Assembly (NCBI GenBank): GCA_028279365.1
Contig: JANQNX010000015.1
Span: forward strand, 1 to 64,000
DNA from: Gammaproteobacteria bacterium
Lineage (GTDB): Bacteria; Pseudomonadota; Gammaproteobacteria; Eutrophobiales; Eutrophobiaceae
Length of the DNA stretch: 64,000 bases
Direction: 5' to 3'
Shown here piece after piece: positions 27,165 to 34,987 of the stretch. The notes under the pieces were generated by a model, which was not told the origin of the DNA, searched no databases, and saw nothing but the letters and a program-made list of their open reading frames with translations. The stretch's first letter is position 1, and the number at the start of each line of letters is the position of its first letter. The position numbers and the translations under genes were made by a program.

Positions 27165-28571
27165 TTAACGACCACCACGTTCATTATCGCGTTTTTGTTG
27201 TTCTGTCATTTTTTTGATTTTGTTTAAATTCTTTTTCAAACGTAAATCACGTTCATCATCACCTTTGGAAGGTTGCGTATACAAACGTTCGCGTTCCAGT
27301 CGGCGCAGTTTTGCATTAAGTGAGCGAGTTTCTTTTTGATTGACTAGCTCGTTGCTTTCTTGTCGGCGTTGAAAATCAATTAATTCTGCGCGGTGTCGTG
27401 CGTTTAGTGCAGCCCGGTCATGTGTTTGGCTGCGTTTCTGATGTTCTTTTATTTTCTTATCTGCAAATCGTGCGATGGCATGCATACCTGTCACACGATA
27501 TAACGTCGCTGCTATTCCCGGTGGTTGTCGTAAAATGCGTTTTAGTAATGACGATTGGTTTTGTGATTGTTGATGCACGATTTTTAATGCATTTTTTTCT
27601 TCTTTATGCCGGGCTTTTATTTTTGCTAGTTCTTCATTCAGTATTTTTTGACGATTAACCTGAATAACTTTTAAGTCATGTGCCCACTTGTCTGATGCTA
27701 TCTTGAAATCTTCTTTTAATTTAGCGGAAATATTATCCTTTTTTAATTCGATATATTTTCTGGTTTGTTCAATCGAGCGTAATTTATCGACGGGATAGGC
27801 TTTATTCAGAAAAGCATCGACAGTTTTTTTATTCACGCTTTTATCATTAATCATGCGCGGTAAACTCCGCATGATTTCACCAAAACGGTCGAGTAATACG
27901 TAACGGTTCTTGTCACCCTGACATAAGTAATAGCCTGATGCTTCTAGCCCTTCATAAAATGCTTTTGGACTATCGCTACCACGCCATACTTCAGTAATGG
28001 CCGCCATGTGTTGTGCTTTCGAGATCCCGGTTCTGTCTTGTTGTTGTTTTTCATTTGCATCAGGTTGCTTGTCTTTATTCTTAAAACGGTCTTTGCGGTT
28101 GTTGTTTTTTAGGCCGTCTGGTAATTCCAGGTTATGGTCTTTGGCAAATTCTTGGACAAGTGTGCGTAGGTTTTGGTGGTCATAAGACATTGGTACAGCA
28201 ATCATCTTATCCACGTCGATACGCGACCATGCAACATGACAATGTTCACGGCCTTCTTTGACATGAAACACAATTGCTCTTGGTTGTTTTTGCAGTTTCA
28301 GTCTTTCTTCGGTGCGTTCAATGAACTCTAGATATTGTTCGCGGCTAAGAGGGCCGTTTGTCTCTAACCAAGGATTGATAGAGAGGGAGTAAAGATACTG
28401 AGTGCATTGTGTCCCTTCCGAAACACATTGCCACTCAGCAAACGCACCGTGCAGGTCTTTGGCAACTGTGCCACGCACATCATGGACTTCGACTTTTTCA
28501 TTGTCGAATTCATTCAGTAAATGTGTGGCGAGTTGTTGCCCACCTGCGCGCTGATTACCCTTGGTAATCAC
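27165..28571 (-). CDS. Relaxase / mobilization nuclease (MOBP-like)
   Basis: A 468-residue protein. The N-terminal 170 residues form a relaxase domain: ITKGNQRAGGQQLATHLL, a CTQYLYSLSINP strand, and the three-histidine metal motif with His103, His110 and His112 in EHCHVAWSRID. A Lys/Arg/Glu-rich helical C-terminal half follows. It would nick oriT on one strand and pilot the DNA to a conjugation channel. No tyrosine lies in the motif I segment, where many relatives have one, so the catalytic Tyr is unassigned. It overlaps the MobC-like gene by 4 bp, and a predicted oriT lies upstream of that gene. Confidence 0.88.
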   Translation of the reverse strand: MITKGNQRAGGQQLATHLLNEFDNEKVEVHDVRGTVAKDLHGAFAEWQCVSEGTQCTQYLYSLSINPWLETNGPLSREQYLEFIERTEERLKLQKQPRAIVFHVKEGREHCHVAWSRIDVDKMIAVPMSYDHQNLRTLVQEFAKDHNLELPDGLKNNNRKDRFKNKDKQPDANEKQQQDRTGISKAQHMAAITEVWRGSDSPKAFYEGLEASGYYLCQGDKNRYVLLDRFGEIMRSLPRMINDKSVNKKTVDAFLNKAYPVDKLRSIEQTRKYIELKKDNISAKLKEDFKIASDKWAHDLKVIQVNRQKILNEELAKIKARHKEEKNALKIVHQQSQNQSSLLKRILRQPPGIAATLYRVTGMHAIARFADKKIKEHQKRSQTHDRAALNARHRAELIDFQRRQESNELVNQKETRSLNAKLRRLERERLYTQPSKGDDERDLRLKKNLNKIKKMTEQQKRDNERGGR

Positions 28572-28927
28572 GGTTTCTTGCCGTGCGTTTCAAACCAGAT
28601 AACTCGCATCTCCATGATGTCGATGGCGGCGGCCTCAATCATGCCCTCAAGCGTTTTTCCAAGATTGGCGGCATGGGCGATCTGGTTAATATTACTGCCT
28701 ATCTTGCCAAGCTGTCCCAATAGCTGGCAAGCGAGTTTTCTGTCGAAAGGGGCAACCCGTGCCTTGCGAGGTGGCGGCATATCCAGACATTGTGAACGTA
28801 CTAAATCGGCCACGTTCATACCTGCGCGATTTGCTCGGTTTTGCATTTCCGCCCACTCGTCTTCCGAGAAACGGAACGACTTCGCCAGAGTGCGTTTTCG
28901 GGTGTTGCTGCCGCTTCGTGATGCCAT
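28568..28927 (-). CDS. mobC: MobC-like mobilization accessory protein
   Basis: About 119 residues. An N-terminal ribbon-helix-helix-like segment (TLAKSFRFSEDEWAEM) is followed by the MobC signature LLGQLGKIGSNINQIA. Such proteins bind oriT and help the relaxase open the strands. The frame is open 35 codons upstream into the repeat region, but the ATG at 28927 follows GGAGG by ten bases and starts a typical MASRSGS N-terminus. Its stop overlaps the relaxase start (ATGA). Confidence 0.85.
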   Translation of the reverse strand: MASRSGSNTRKRTLAKSFRFSEDEWAEMQNRANRAGMNVADLVRSQCLDMPPPRKARVAPFDRKLACQLLGQLGKIGSNINQIAHAANLGKTLEGMIEAAAIDIMEMRVIWFETHGKKP

Positions 28928-28953
28928 AAAACTCAATCCTCCAATCAGTGCGT

Positions 28954-29170
28954 CCAGGGACAGTTCCTGGTCGGGATACAACGTCGAAACGTTGGCCCAA
29001 GGTTTGGTCCAGGTGGAGAGGGGCTTCTCCAAACCCTGGTCGATGTGTTTCTAAAGAGAGAGCGAAATCTCTCTATAGTCGGAATCCAATGCCGAGACAT
29101 TGGCCCTGGTTTAGTCCAGATGGAGTGGGTAACTCCAAACTCTGGTCGTGCTGCAACATCGACATGTTGC
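28954..29170. repeat. Imperfect repeats forming covarying stem-loops upstream of mobC
   Basis: Two related units start at 28970 (GTCGGG) and 29078 (GTCGGA). Each has a small hairpin (CAACGT/ACGTTG at 28979-28994; CCAATG/CATTGG at 29086-29103) and a larger one (CCAGG..CCTGG with GGAGA/TCTCC at 29009-29039; CCAGA..TCTGG with GGAGT/ACTCC at 29116-29145). The stems differ in sequence but still pair. Extra hairpins lie at 28954-28970, 29055-29074 (7-bp stem) and 29153-29170 (7-bp stem, CGAC loop). It may be protein-binding DNA of the oriT region or a structured RNA leader. Confidence 0.75.
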
Positions 29171-29234
29171 ACGGTGTGTGAGGCTTGATGCCAACACGCA
29201 CCGTAATCGTTACTTGCCCATTTATTGGCTTAGT

Positions 29235-29310
29235 GACGCCCCGAGGGGGTTGCGGGCAGGGACTGCCACAACAAGAATGCGCGGTATAACAGCGCACATC
29301 CTGCGAGCCT
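29235..29310 (+). other. Predicted origin of transfer (oriT) with IncP-like nic motif
   Basis: CATCCTG at 29297-29303 matches the nic core of IncP-type origins (ATCCTG, cut after the G). It is immediately preceded by an inverted repeat, TGCGC (29278-29282) and GCGCA (29292-29296), as in that group. The relaxase and MobC genes lie to the left on the minus strand, the same relative layout as in RP4. The predicted nick is between 29303 and 29304 on the plus strand. The remaining sequence to 29519 is AT-rich and shows no gene. Confidence 0.65.
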
Positions 29311-29519
29311 ACATAATAGGCGATGTTATACACTGAGAATAGAGTAAAAATATCAGTATTTCCATTAAATAATCACTAAAAGACATAAGCCAATATCTCT
29401 ATAAAGCTAGATATTATCGTAATAATATTTAAATAGAGTACCTGCAAGAAAAAAGGGATAATCTGAATTAATACAGTAGTTGTCGTATAAAGCACATATC
29501 AATTAATGGAGAAAATGTT

Positions 29520-30362
29520 ATGGCTAAATTTTCGTTTTTGTCATGGAATATACGTCACTTCAAAGGTTCTGCTGCTCGCTTGAGAGAAGTAGATCAATTC
29601 ATCACACAACTTAATCCCGATGTATTTGGACTGATTGAATATCAGGGAAAATCCAGTATTCGTGAATTAATGGTTGACCATTTTCCCGAATACGATTTTG
29701 CTGTCACTGACAGTACCGGCAATCTTGAACTGGTTATCGCAACACGACGTGGCAAGTTTGATCAGGTGGTTTGGACGCAAAAACGAACCTTCAATGATCG
29801 TGGCCGGAAGCTTCGTCCCGGCGCATTGATTTCATTACGTTTAAATAATGAATTTTATAATTTGCTTTTCCTGCACACGGATTCTGGTACGACCGAAACG
29901 GATTACAATAATAGACAGAAGGTCTTTAAAAAGATTTGGAAACTTGAAAAAGCGTTAGCAAAACGCGCAAGCTCTGGCAGAGCAAATCTGATTGTGCTCG
30001 GCGATCTCAATACAATGGGTAAAGGCAGAACCATTACAGGAAAAGCTGAAATCAGTAAATTAAGTAGAGCCGCAAATAGAAACGGAATGCGTATACTTAG
30101 CAAAGATTATGACGCAACGTGGAGCCAATGGGGAAAAGGTCCGCGTGGTAATCGACGAAAACTAAGAGTTTCAGAGTTAGAGGGCTTATTAACATCTGAT
30201 CTTGATCATGTGATTGCTTCAAACGCATTAAATTTTGAGCCTGTAGGTGATAATAATGAAGATGTTGCAGTAAAGGGTTGGCAACAACTTTCGGGAAGTG
30301 ATAAGACAAGCTTTCTTTGGGATTTGTCAGATCATTGTGGCTTATTTGGTAAAGTGAAATAG
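29520..30362 (+). CDS. Endonuclease/exonuclease/phosphatase family protein
   Basis: A 280-residue protein with the ordered EEP motifs: SWNIRHF (about 8-14), Glu in FGLIEYQ, HTDSG, GDLNTMG, LDHVI and SDHCGLF at the C-terminus. No signal peptide is seen, so it is probably cytosolic. EEP enzymes cleave phosphodiester bonds in DNA, RNA, nucleotides or phospholipids; the substrate cannot be told here. It stands alone on the plus strand beside the mobilization region. It could be a nuclease of DNA transfer, or defence cargo. Confidence 0.85.
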   Translation: MAKFSFLSWNIRHFKGSAARLREVDQFITQLNPDVFGLIEYQGKSSIRELMVDHFPEYDFAVTDSTGNLELVIATRRGKFDQVVWTQKRTFNDRGRKLRPGALISLRLNNEFYNLLFLHTDSGTTETDYNNRQKVFKKIWKLEKALAKRASSGRANLIVLGDLNTMGKGRTITGKAEISKLSRAANRNGMRILSKDYDATWSQWGKGPRGNRRKLRVSELEGLLTSDLDHVIASNALNFEPVGDNNEDVAVKGWQQLSGSDKTSFLWDLSDHCGLFGKVK

Positions 30363-30370
30363 CAATTCGT

Positions 30371-30769
30371 TTATATACTACTTTTCCACTTTTGTTGTTT
30401 AATGGTTTCGTGCATTTGTTCTAATGTAAGCGTATTAAAAGAAGTTTTTCCTGAAAAAAAGCCCCAAACTTTTTCTTCTATCTTATCTAACATTTGTAAC
30501 ACTCGAATTTTGTTTTTACTTTTGGAACCGTGTTTTGATAAATAACAATGCATTGCAGAAGATGCCTCGCTAGGGAAATAGTTATTAAATTCGAGTTCAG
30601 AAAAATCAACATTAAATTTTTTAGAAAAAGCATCCAAAAATTCTTCTGCATCATCACCGACAATTAATAGGTCTTCACCAATTCGAGTGCTTTCTTTTAA
30701 ATCATGTTTATCTATAGATAAATATTCAGATATGAATTCGCACATATCATCGAATAAAATAGTAGTCAT
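30371..30769 (-). CDS. DUF1493 family protein, ACP-like fold
   Basis: A 132-residue acidic protein. GDDAEEFLDAFSKKFNVDF followed by NNYFPSE matches DUF1493, a family thought to share the acyl-carrier-protein fold. The serine that would carry phosphopantetheine is replaced (GDDAE in place of DSL), so it is unlikely to be an acyl carrier. It is coupled to the upstream 88-residue gene by a TAATG overlap. The pair lies downstream of an RHS-tip protein and a membrane protein, which makes a toxin-immunity or accessory role possible by inference. Confidence 0.75.
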   Translation of the reverse strand: MTTILFDDMCEFISEYLSIDKHDLKESTRIGEDLLIVGDDAEEFLDAFSKKFNVDFSELEFNNYFPSEASSAMHCYLSKHGSKSKNKIRVLQMLDKIEEKVWGFFSGKTSFNTLTLEQMHETIKQQKWKSSI

Positions 30770-31035
30770 TAATGTCTGCGTTTTGATTTAATTATTAGGG
30801 CTTCTATTTCTTCAATTGAATTAACTTTTGACCATTCTTTTACAGGAATTTTCAATGAAAAATGATTTTCTATTGCGGGTATAACCAAAAAACTCCAATC
30901 ATCCGTATCTACATTTAATTTAGAAAGTTCATAAATATTTGATACTTCTTTTAATGAAATGGCTAATTCAGACTCAATTATATTTCTAAGTATAAACTTT
31001 ATGTTTTCAACTTCTTGAGAACCAGAATTATTCAT
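30769..31035 (-). CDS. Small ACP-like acidic protein
   Basis: An 88-residue protein whose pattern (VDTDDWSFLVIPAIENHF, then an I-P-x-x-x-W segment and SIEEIEALI) follows the acyl-carrier-protein helices, again without the carrier serine. It probably belongs to the same family as the following gene, with which it shares one base (TAATG), so both are translated together. The function is unknown. Confidence 0.65.
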   Translation of the reverse strand: MNNSGSQEVENIKFILRNIIESELAISLKEVSNIYELSKLNVDTDDWSFLVIPAIENHFSLKIPVKEWSKVNSIEEIEALIIKSKRRH

Positions 31036-31123
31036 TTTTCACTCTAAAGCTTCATCTTCACATTCTTTGAAACAGGAAGATATTTTATTTTATGTAGATC
31101 AACAAAATAACATATGTAATAAA

Positions 31124-31621
31124 TTATTTAGAGTGTAATAGAAAAAAATTTTCTGAATAGGATTGTAATATTTTTATTAGAAGTATTGAGATCATTCCAA
31201 ATAACCAGCCACCTAAAAAGATAGAGCGCCAGCCAGAACCAATAAAAATCACAATAAATGTAGTGATAATACCAAAGTTATTAATCGAATTTGCTAGTCT
31301 ATCTAACGGATTATCAAAGTACATATTAGTAACAATAACTAAAGCTGCCATTGAAATAATTTGACCCGCAACTATTCCTATAATTATTTGCTTTTTTCTA
31401 GACCAATTAGCAAGACGTGAATAACAAGCAAAAAGAAAACACCATAAGAGAATAAAGTAGAGAAAAAAATAATTATTACCATTTGCTGGTCGTGTAAACC
31501 CTTGAGGCCAAGCTTTCATAAGGCTATCTATCACAACGGAGACAAACAATAATAACAATATTGTAGTCAAAGATATTATAATGCTTATGGCAAACTTATT
31601 TACATTGAGCATTTGATGCAT
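31124..31621 (-). CDS. Four-helix membrane protein, possible immunity protein
   Basis: A 165-residue protein with four hydrophobic segments (about residues 10-32, 48-66, 80-100 and 118-155) and little soluble sequence. It overlaps the end of the RHS-tip gene by 26 bp on the same strand. In polymorphic toxin loci the gene directly after the toxin usually encodes immunity, and membrane proteins are common in that place, so this is the likely role by position only. Starts at 31621 or three codons later are both possible. Confidence 0.6.
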   Translation of the reverse strand: MHQMLNVNKFAISIIISLTTILLLLFVSVVIDSLMKAWPQGFTRPANGNNYFFLYFILLWCFLFACYSRLANWSRKKQIIIGIVAGQIISMAALVIVTNMYFDNPLDRLANSINNFGIITTFIVIFIGSGWRSIFLGGWLFGMISILLIKILQSYSENFFLLHSK

Positions 31622-32177
31622 CGTCAGCTAGGCCACCTGGGAAAAATGAAATACCGATGTCACATACCCCGCCTAGTGCAGATGAAGCATTAAAAGTGCA
31701 AGCGAAAGGAGAGCTACCACCAATTTGGTCTGCTCGTCTCGCAATTTCTCTTTCTTGTTCTGGCGTTGTTGGCAGTGTAGTTGTTTCGACTTCACTACCT
31801 CTTTGTTCATGGTAACGTCTATAATCATCTAAATTGGCGTTTTGGCCATGGTGCATATCTCCCGAACCTGGAGGAATGCCACTTGGAGGTAAGTAGCTAC
31901 CGGCTGGATCGTATAGTGATGGGGAGCCGCTTGGACCATTGTCTACATGTACGGCTGAATGTGTGCCTATTCCGTGATCTCGAACCGTAATAACCGTTGT
32001 TTCTAGACCAAAGCGGTCTATATAACGTATTGAGTTAGCATGTGCGTAAAGGTAAGTATTCGGCCCTGCGCTAATACCTATTGGGTCACTGGTAAGATAT
32101 CGAGCCGATACAGGAAGAGACACGCCAAAAAGGACGCTAAACAGTAATAAAGTTGTTGTTTTATTGGCCTGCATCAT
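31596..32177 (-). CDS. Orphan RHS tip with signal peptide and C-terminal toxin-like domain
   Basis: A 193-residue protein. Residues 1-25 are a signal peptide ending PVSA. The conserved end of an RHS core follows at once (RYLTSDPIGIS, NTYLYAHANS, YIDRFGL), without the long RHS repeat body. The C-terminal 135 residues hold THSAVHVDN and later FACTFNASSALGG. A His followed by a Cys fits a circularly permuted papain-like (LRAT/NlpC-type) hydrolase, but that is inference. AGGAG before the ATG shows the start is real. The overlapping membrane protein may be its immunity partner. Confidence 0.7.
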   Translation of the reverse strand: MMQANKTTTLLLFSVLFGVSLPVSARYLTSDPIGISAGPNTYLYAHANSIRYIDRFGLETTVITVRDHGIGTHSAVHVDNGPSGSPSLYDPAGSYLPPSGIPPGSGDMHHGQNANLDDYRRYHEQRGSEVETTTLPTTPEQEREIARRADQIGGSSPFACTFNASSALGGVCDIGISFFPGGLADDASNAQCK

Positions 32178-32288
32178 GGCACTCCTGTTACCCGTATGAC
32201 TGAGTATTGATTATCCTTAATAGTTATTCAAATTACAATATCATCCAATTGTGTACACGTTGTTGTATGTGCGACCGTAATACCTTGT

Positions 32289-33647
32289 TTAGGGTAGAGA
32301 TTTAGCATCTTGGCTCACCATATCGAGGTAACGCTGGTCAAATTCCTCAGAGGGCTGAACCCATCCAAGGGATTCCGCCCTCTGAAACCACATATGGTTA
32401 TTTCGTGATAGGTACTTATAATATCCACGCTGATTTACTGGAACGTCAGCAAGTGTCGGGTATTTTTTTAAAAATAGTTTGTCTGCCAAGAGATGATATG
32501 CATTACCTAGTTTAAGCATGGCATAAATAAAATTTGGATAGTATTGCAAGCTTAACTCTGCTATTGCTATGGCTTTTTCGTATTCTCCAATCTCTAAGTA
32601 ATATTCACTCAAAATAACCGCCATTACCGCGACAGTTTGCTTCTTTGACAATGTTGCTAGATAAGCGCCGTTCCTGATGGCCTTATCAGTAATTTGAAAT
32701 TGCTCTTGATACCATGTGTCCCGACTAGGGTTCGCACCACTGGTCGTTTCCAAACTGATAGTTCGGTTATTTATATCATCAGTAAATTTAACAAACACAT
32801 GAAGTGGTGCAGTTGAGCCAGTTAATGGCAAAGCCAATCTTTCACCCAACGCGATAAACAAAAACGGCATCGAGATACAATTACCTCTTTTAGAACTAAT
32901 ATAGTTCATTAATAGTTTGTTGCTGAGCTTGGTGCCTAATGGATCGCTGAAGTCATATTGGTATGGACTGTAACTATTCCAACTACCACTGTCATAAAGA
33001 TAACGTGTTAATGCAATTAACTTATCATAATAAGTAGGGTTGGAAGGCAGCATCATTTTGATATCGTTGACAATGTAACTTAGTTGTTTTTCTCCCTGCG
33101 AAACATCTAGTGTAGGGTCAACGAGACTATCTATCTTTAACTTTGCGCGACCCAAATCAATTTCATCTTCCGGTAATGCAAAAATCGTTTTTAATATTGA
33201 TAAGGCTTCAAATTCAACAGGTTTATGTTTTGCCGGCATCTTTTGTGCTTGATAGTTTCTTTTTTCTGTTAACGTCAGTTTGACTTCGGTGTTGTCTAAA
33301 ACTTCTTGAGACGCGCCGACCATTTCAACAACTGCGGTTTGCACACTGATAATATCCGGCGCAAGTGGTGTAAATGGTTTATTCGATTGCCCGGAGGTTA
33401 AAAACAAAGTCCGTTGATATCTTCTTTCTTTTGTATGGACGAAATAAGTCGCCCGCTTATTTTGTGGTGAGCCATCGGGATAACTATAGGTTACTTCTAA
33501 TTTGTATTTGCCAGGAGTTTGAATTTCAAATTCCCATTTCCGGCTTTCCGGCGAAGCGATGGCTGCTGAAACAAAGCAAATGTTTAACAGTATTACAGTT
33601 AATGAAGCGTTTGAACGATATAAGCCTTTAATGATATCCATTTCCAA
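32289..33647 (-). CDS. Exported transglutaminase-like protein with TPR-like C-terminus
   Basis: A 452-residue protein with a signal peptide (about 1-31). Residues 33-130 look like a beta-rich domain. The transglutaminase-like triad is visible: Cys257 in KRGNCISM, His283 in PLHVFV and Glu300 in SLETTSG. Residues 335-400 form TPR-like helices (EYYLEIGEYEKAIAIAELSLQYYP). The layout recalls the SirB1/transglutaminase-TPR family. Its place just upstream of the RHS-tip gene on the same strand (111 bp gap) suggests shared control. The substrate is unknown; a protease or cross-linking role is possible. Confidence 0.78.
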   Translation of the reverse strand: MEMDIIKGLYRSNASLTVILLNICFVSAAIASPESRKWEFEIQTPGKYKLEVTYSYPDGSPQNKRATYFVHTKERRYQRTLFLTSGQSNKPFTPLAPDIISVQTAVVEMVGASQEVLDNTEVKLTLTEKRNYQAQKMPAKHKPVEFEALSILKTIFALPEDEIDLGRAKLKIDSLVDPTLDVSQGEKQLSYIVNDIKMMLPSNPTYYDKLIALTRYLYDSGSWNSYSPYQYDFSDPLGTKLSNKLLMNYISSKRGNCISMPFLFIALGERLALPLTGSTAPLHVFVKFTDDINNRTISLETTSGANPSRDTWYQEQFQITDKAIRNGAYLATLSKKQTVAVMAVILSEYYLEIGEYEKAIAIAELSLQYYPNFIYAMLKLGNAYHLLADKLFLKKYPTLADVPVNQRGYYKYLSRNNHMWFQRAESLGWVQPSEEFDQRYLDMVSQDAKSLP

Positions 33648-33700
33648 CAGTGCTCTTATATGGAAGCCTGAATAATAGGCTAAAAAGAATTTTTTTTCAT

Positions 33701-33732
33701 AAAAGAAAAGCGCGACCTGTATAGGCCGCGCT
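33701..33732 (-). terminator. Rho-independent terminator
   Basis: AGCGCG (33709-33714) pairs with CGCGCT (33727-33732), extended by CC/GG inside, and on the minus strand is followed by TTTTCTTTT. It lies 21 bp after the stop of the 62-residue gene and separates it from the transglutaminase-like gene. Confidence 0.85.
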
Positions 33733-33752
33733 GTATTTTCTTGAATTATTTA

Positions 33753-33941
33753 CTATTTATCTTCTTTTTCTTGGTAAGGGAAAAGAACAATTCTGCCATT
33801 GGCTGGGAAAGCTTCTAGGTTTCCACCAAAGCCGCCTGTTTTATTTTTCCAAACGGCACCGATCTTTGTGTAGTGTGTTTTATCACCATTCTCGGTTGTC
33901 ATGAATACGTTAAAATCTGGTGTTTTCTTTGTCTCGCTCAT
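33753..33941 (-). CDS. Small conserved mobile-element protein, unknown function
   Basis: A 62-residue soluble protein. The pattern THYTKIGAVWKNKTGGF then LEAFPANGRIVLFP resembles small proteins encoded on many plasmids and integrative elements. It probably folds as a small beta barrel with the Trp and Phe exposed, but no activity is known. AAGGAGAT precedes the ATG, and a strong terminator follows. Confidence 0.75.
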   Translation of the reverse strand: MSETKKTPDFNVFMTTENGDKTHYTKIGAVWKNKTGGFGGNLEAFPANGRIVLFPYQEKEDK

Positions 33942-34358
33942 TTTAATCTCCTTTGTTAGTTGTTAACGAATGAACAAGACCTGAAAAACCGATAGCATTT
34001 TTATTATCCAATCTGGTCTAGCGACTGGCGCGGCCCGCAGCTTGCGAGGACACGGGAGCGTAAGACCACTCGCCTTGGATTTGATAATTCAAATGTTCTC
34101 GGTAAGGTCAATGATTCTATGAGTACAACTAATTAAGGTTGATTAAGTCTTATTGAGTGACGCTAAGGGAACAACAGGGAGGATGAGTGCGTTACATGAC
34201 TGGAATGGGCTGCTGAATATTTTCTACACTATCGGGTGAATGCTGTTTGTAAAAACAGAGGATCGGGTAGTTTGAAGTTTTTTATTTCATAGACAATGGT
34301 ATTAATAGGATTATTTTCCTTTACCTATAAATTAAATTATTCAAGAAATTGACGAGAC
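33942..34358. other. Gene-free stretch with a GC-rich patch
   Basis: No open frame is convincing here. Positions about 34018-34076 are unusually GC-rich for the island (GCGACTGGCGCGGCCCGC and following). A small hairpin, CTGTTT/AAACAG, lies near 34243-34257. It could hold a structured RNA or a promoter region, but nothing is decisive. Confidence 0.4.
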
Positions 34359-34850
34359 CTAACGTTCAATATCGTTATCTTTTGTATTTCCGTTTTGTTC
34401 AGCGATTTTGTTAAATGCTTTTTGGAAATGTTCTTTTTTTCTCTGTTTTCTCGCAGAGTGTAAAAAAGTCATTTCTTCCTCTTTATGCTGTTTGTCTAAA
34501 GCCTGTTGTTCATTCAAGTCTTTTTGTAACGCATCGTTTCTTCCTGCTTTGCGAATTTCATTTTCTGATAACGGTGCATTTATTTTGCCGCCAGGGTGAT
34601 TGCTTGGGCGTAAATAAGTCTTTTGTCCGACTATTCTGTTTTTGTTCGTTTCGGTTTCAACATTTTCTTTCCATTTATCGTGTTGGTCTTTCTTGAGTTG
34701 TTGTTTTTCAGTTTCTTGTCTGTCCAGTAATTCAGCATATTCCTGCTGCTGCGGTTCGGTTAATGCTGCAATGAGGTGTTGACGTTCACCTTCCTCGGAA
34801 TTGGCAGGATCTTCAAATTCTTTATGCAATCTATCGATATCTTTAGACAT
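34359..34850 (-). CDS. Hypothetical charged coiled-coil protein (paralogue of the one at 26192)
   Basis: A 163-residue, highly charged protein rich in Glu, Lys and Gln. Residues 129-149 (from FLHSARKQR) share 11 of 21 positions with residues 143-163 of the protein at 26192-26746. The middle contains KTYLRPSNHPGG, not found in the paralogue. It is divergent from the coupling-protein gene, with 137 bp between starts, so the two may share a control region. A relaxosome or coupling accessory role is inferred from position only. Confidence 0.65.
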   Translation of the reverse strand: MSKDIDRLHKEFEDPANSEEGERQHLIAALTEPQQQEYAELLDRQETEKQQLKKDQHDKWKENVETETNKNRIVGQKTYLRPSNHPGGKINAPLSENEIRKAGRNDALQKDLNEQQALDKQHKEEEMTFLHSARKQRKKEHFQKAFNKIAEQNGNTKDNDIER

Positions 34851-34987
34851 TAAGGCTGAACCTGTTGCTAAAAGGCATGGTTTTTATGTTAAATGTTGAT
34901 TTTAGCGGTTTATTTATGCGGAAACATCATTGATTCAGTCATACAATGCTGTCATCGCTATCCATGTTCAGATATTGAGGCTTCAAT

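Noticed and set aside
28945-29333. Several overlapping frames on both strands over the mobC upstream region
   Set aside because: The covarying stem-loops and predicted oriT explain the sequence better; the frames arise from the GC-rich repeats and have no starts with ribosome-binding sites.
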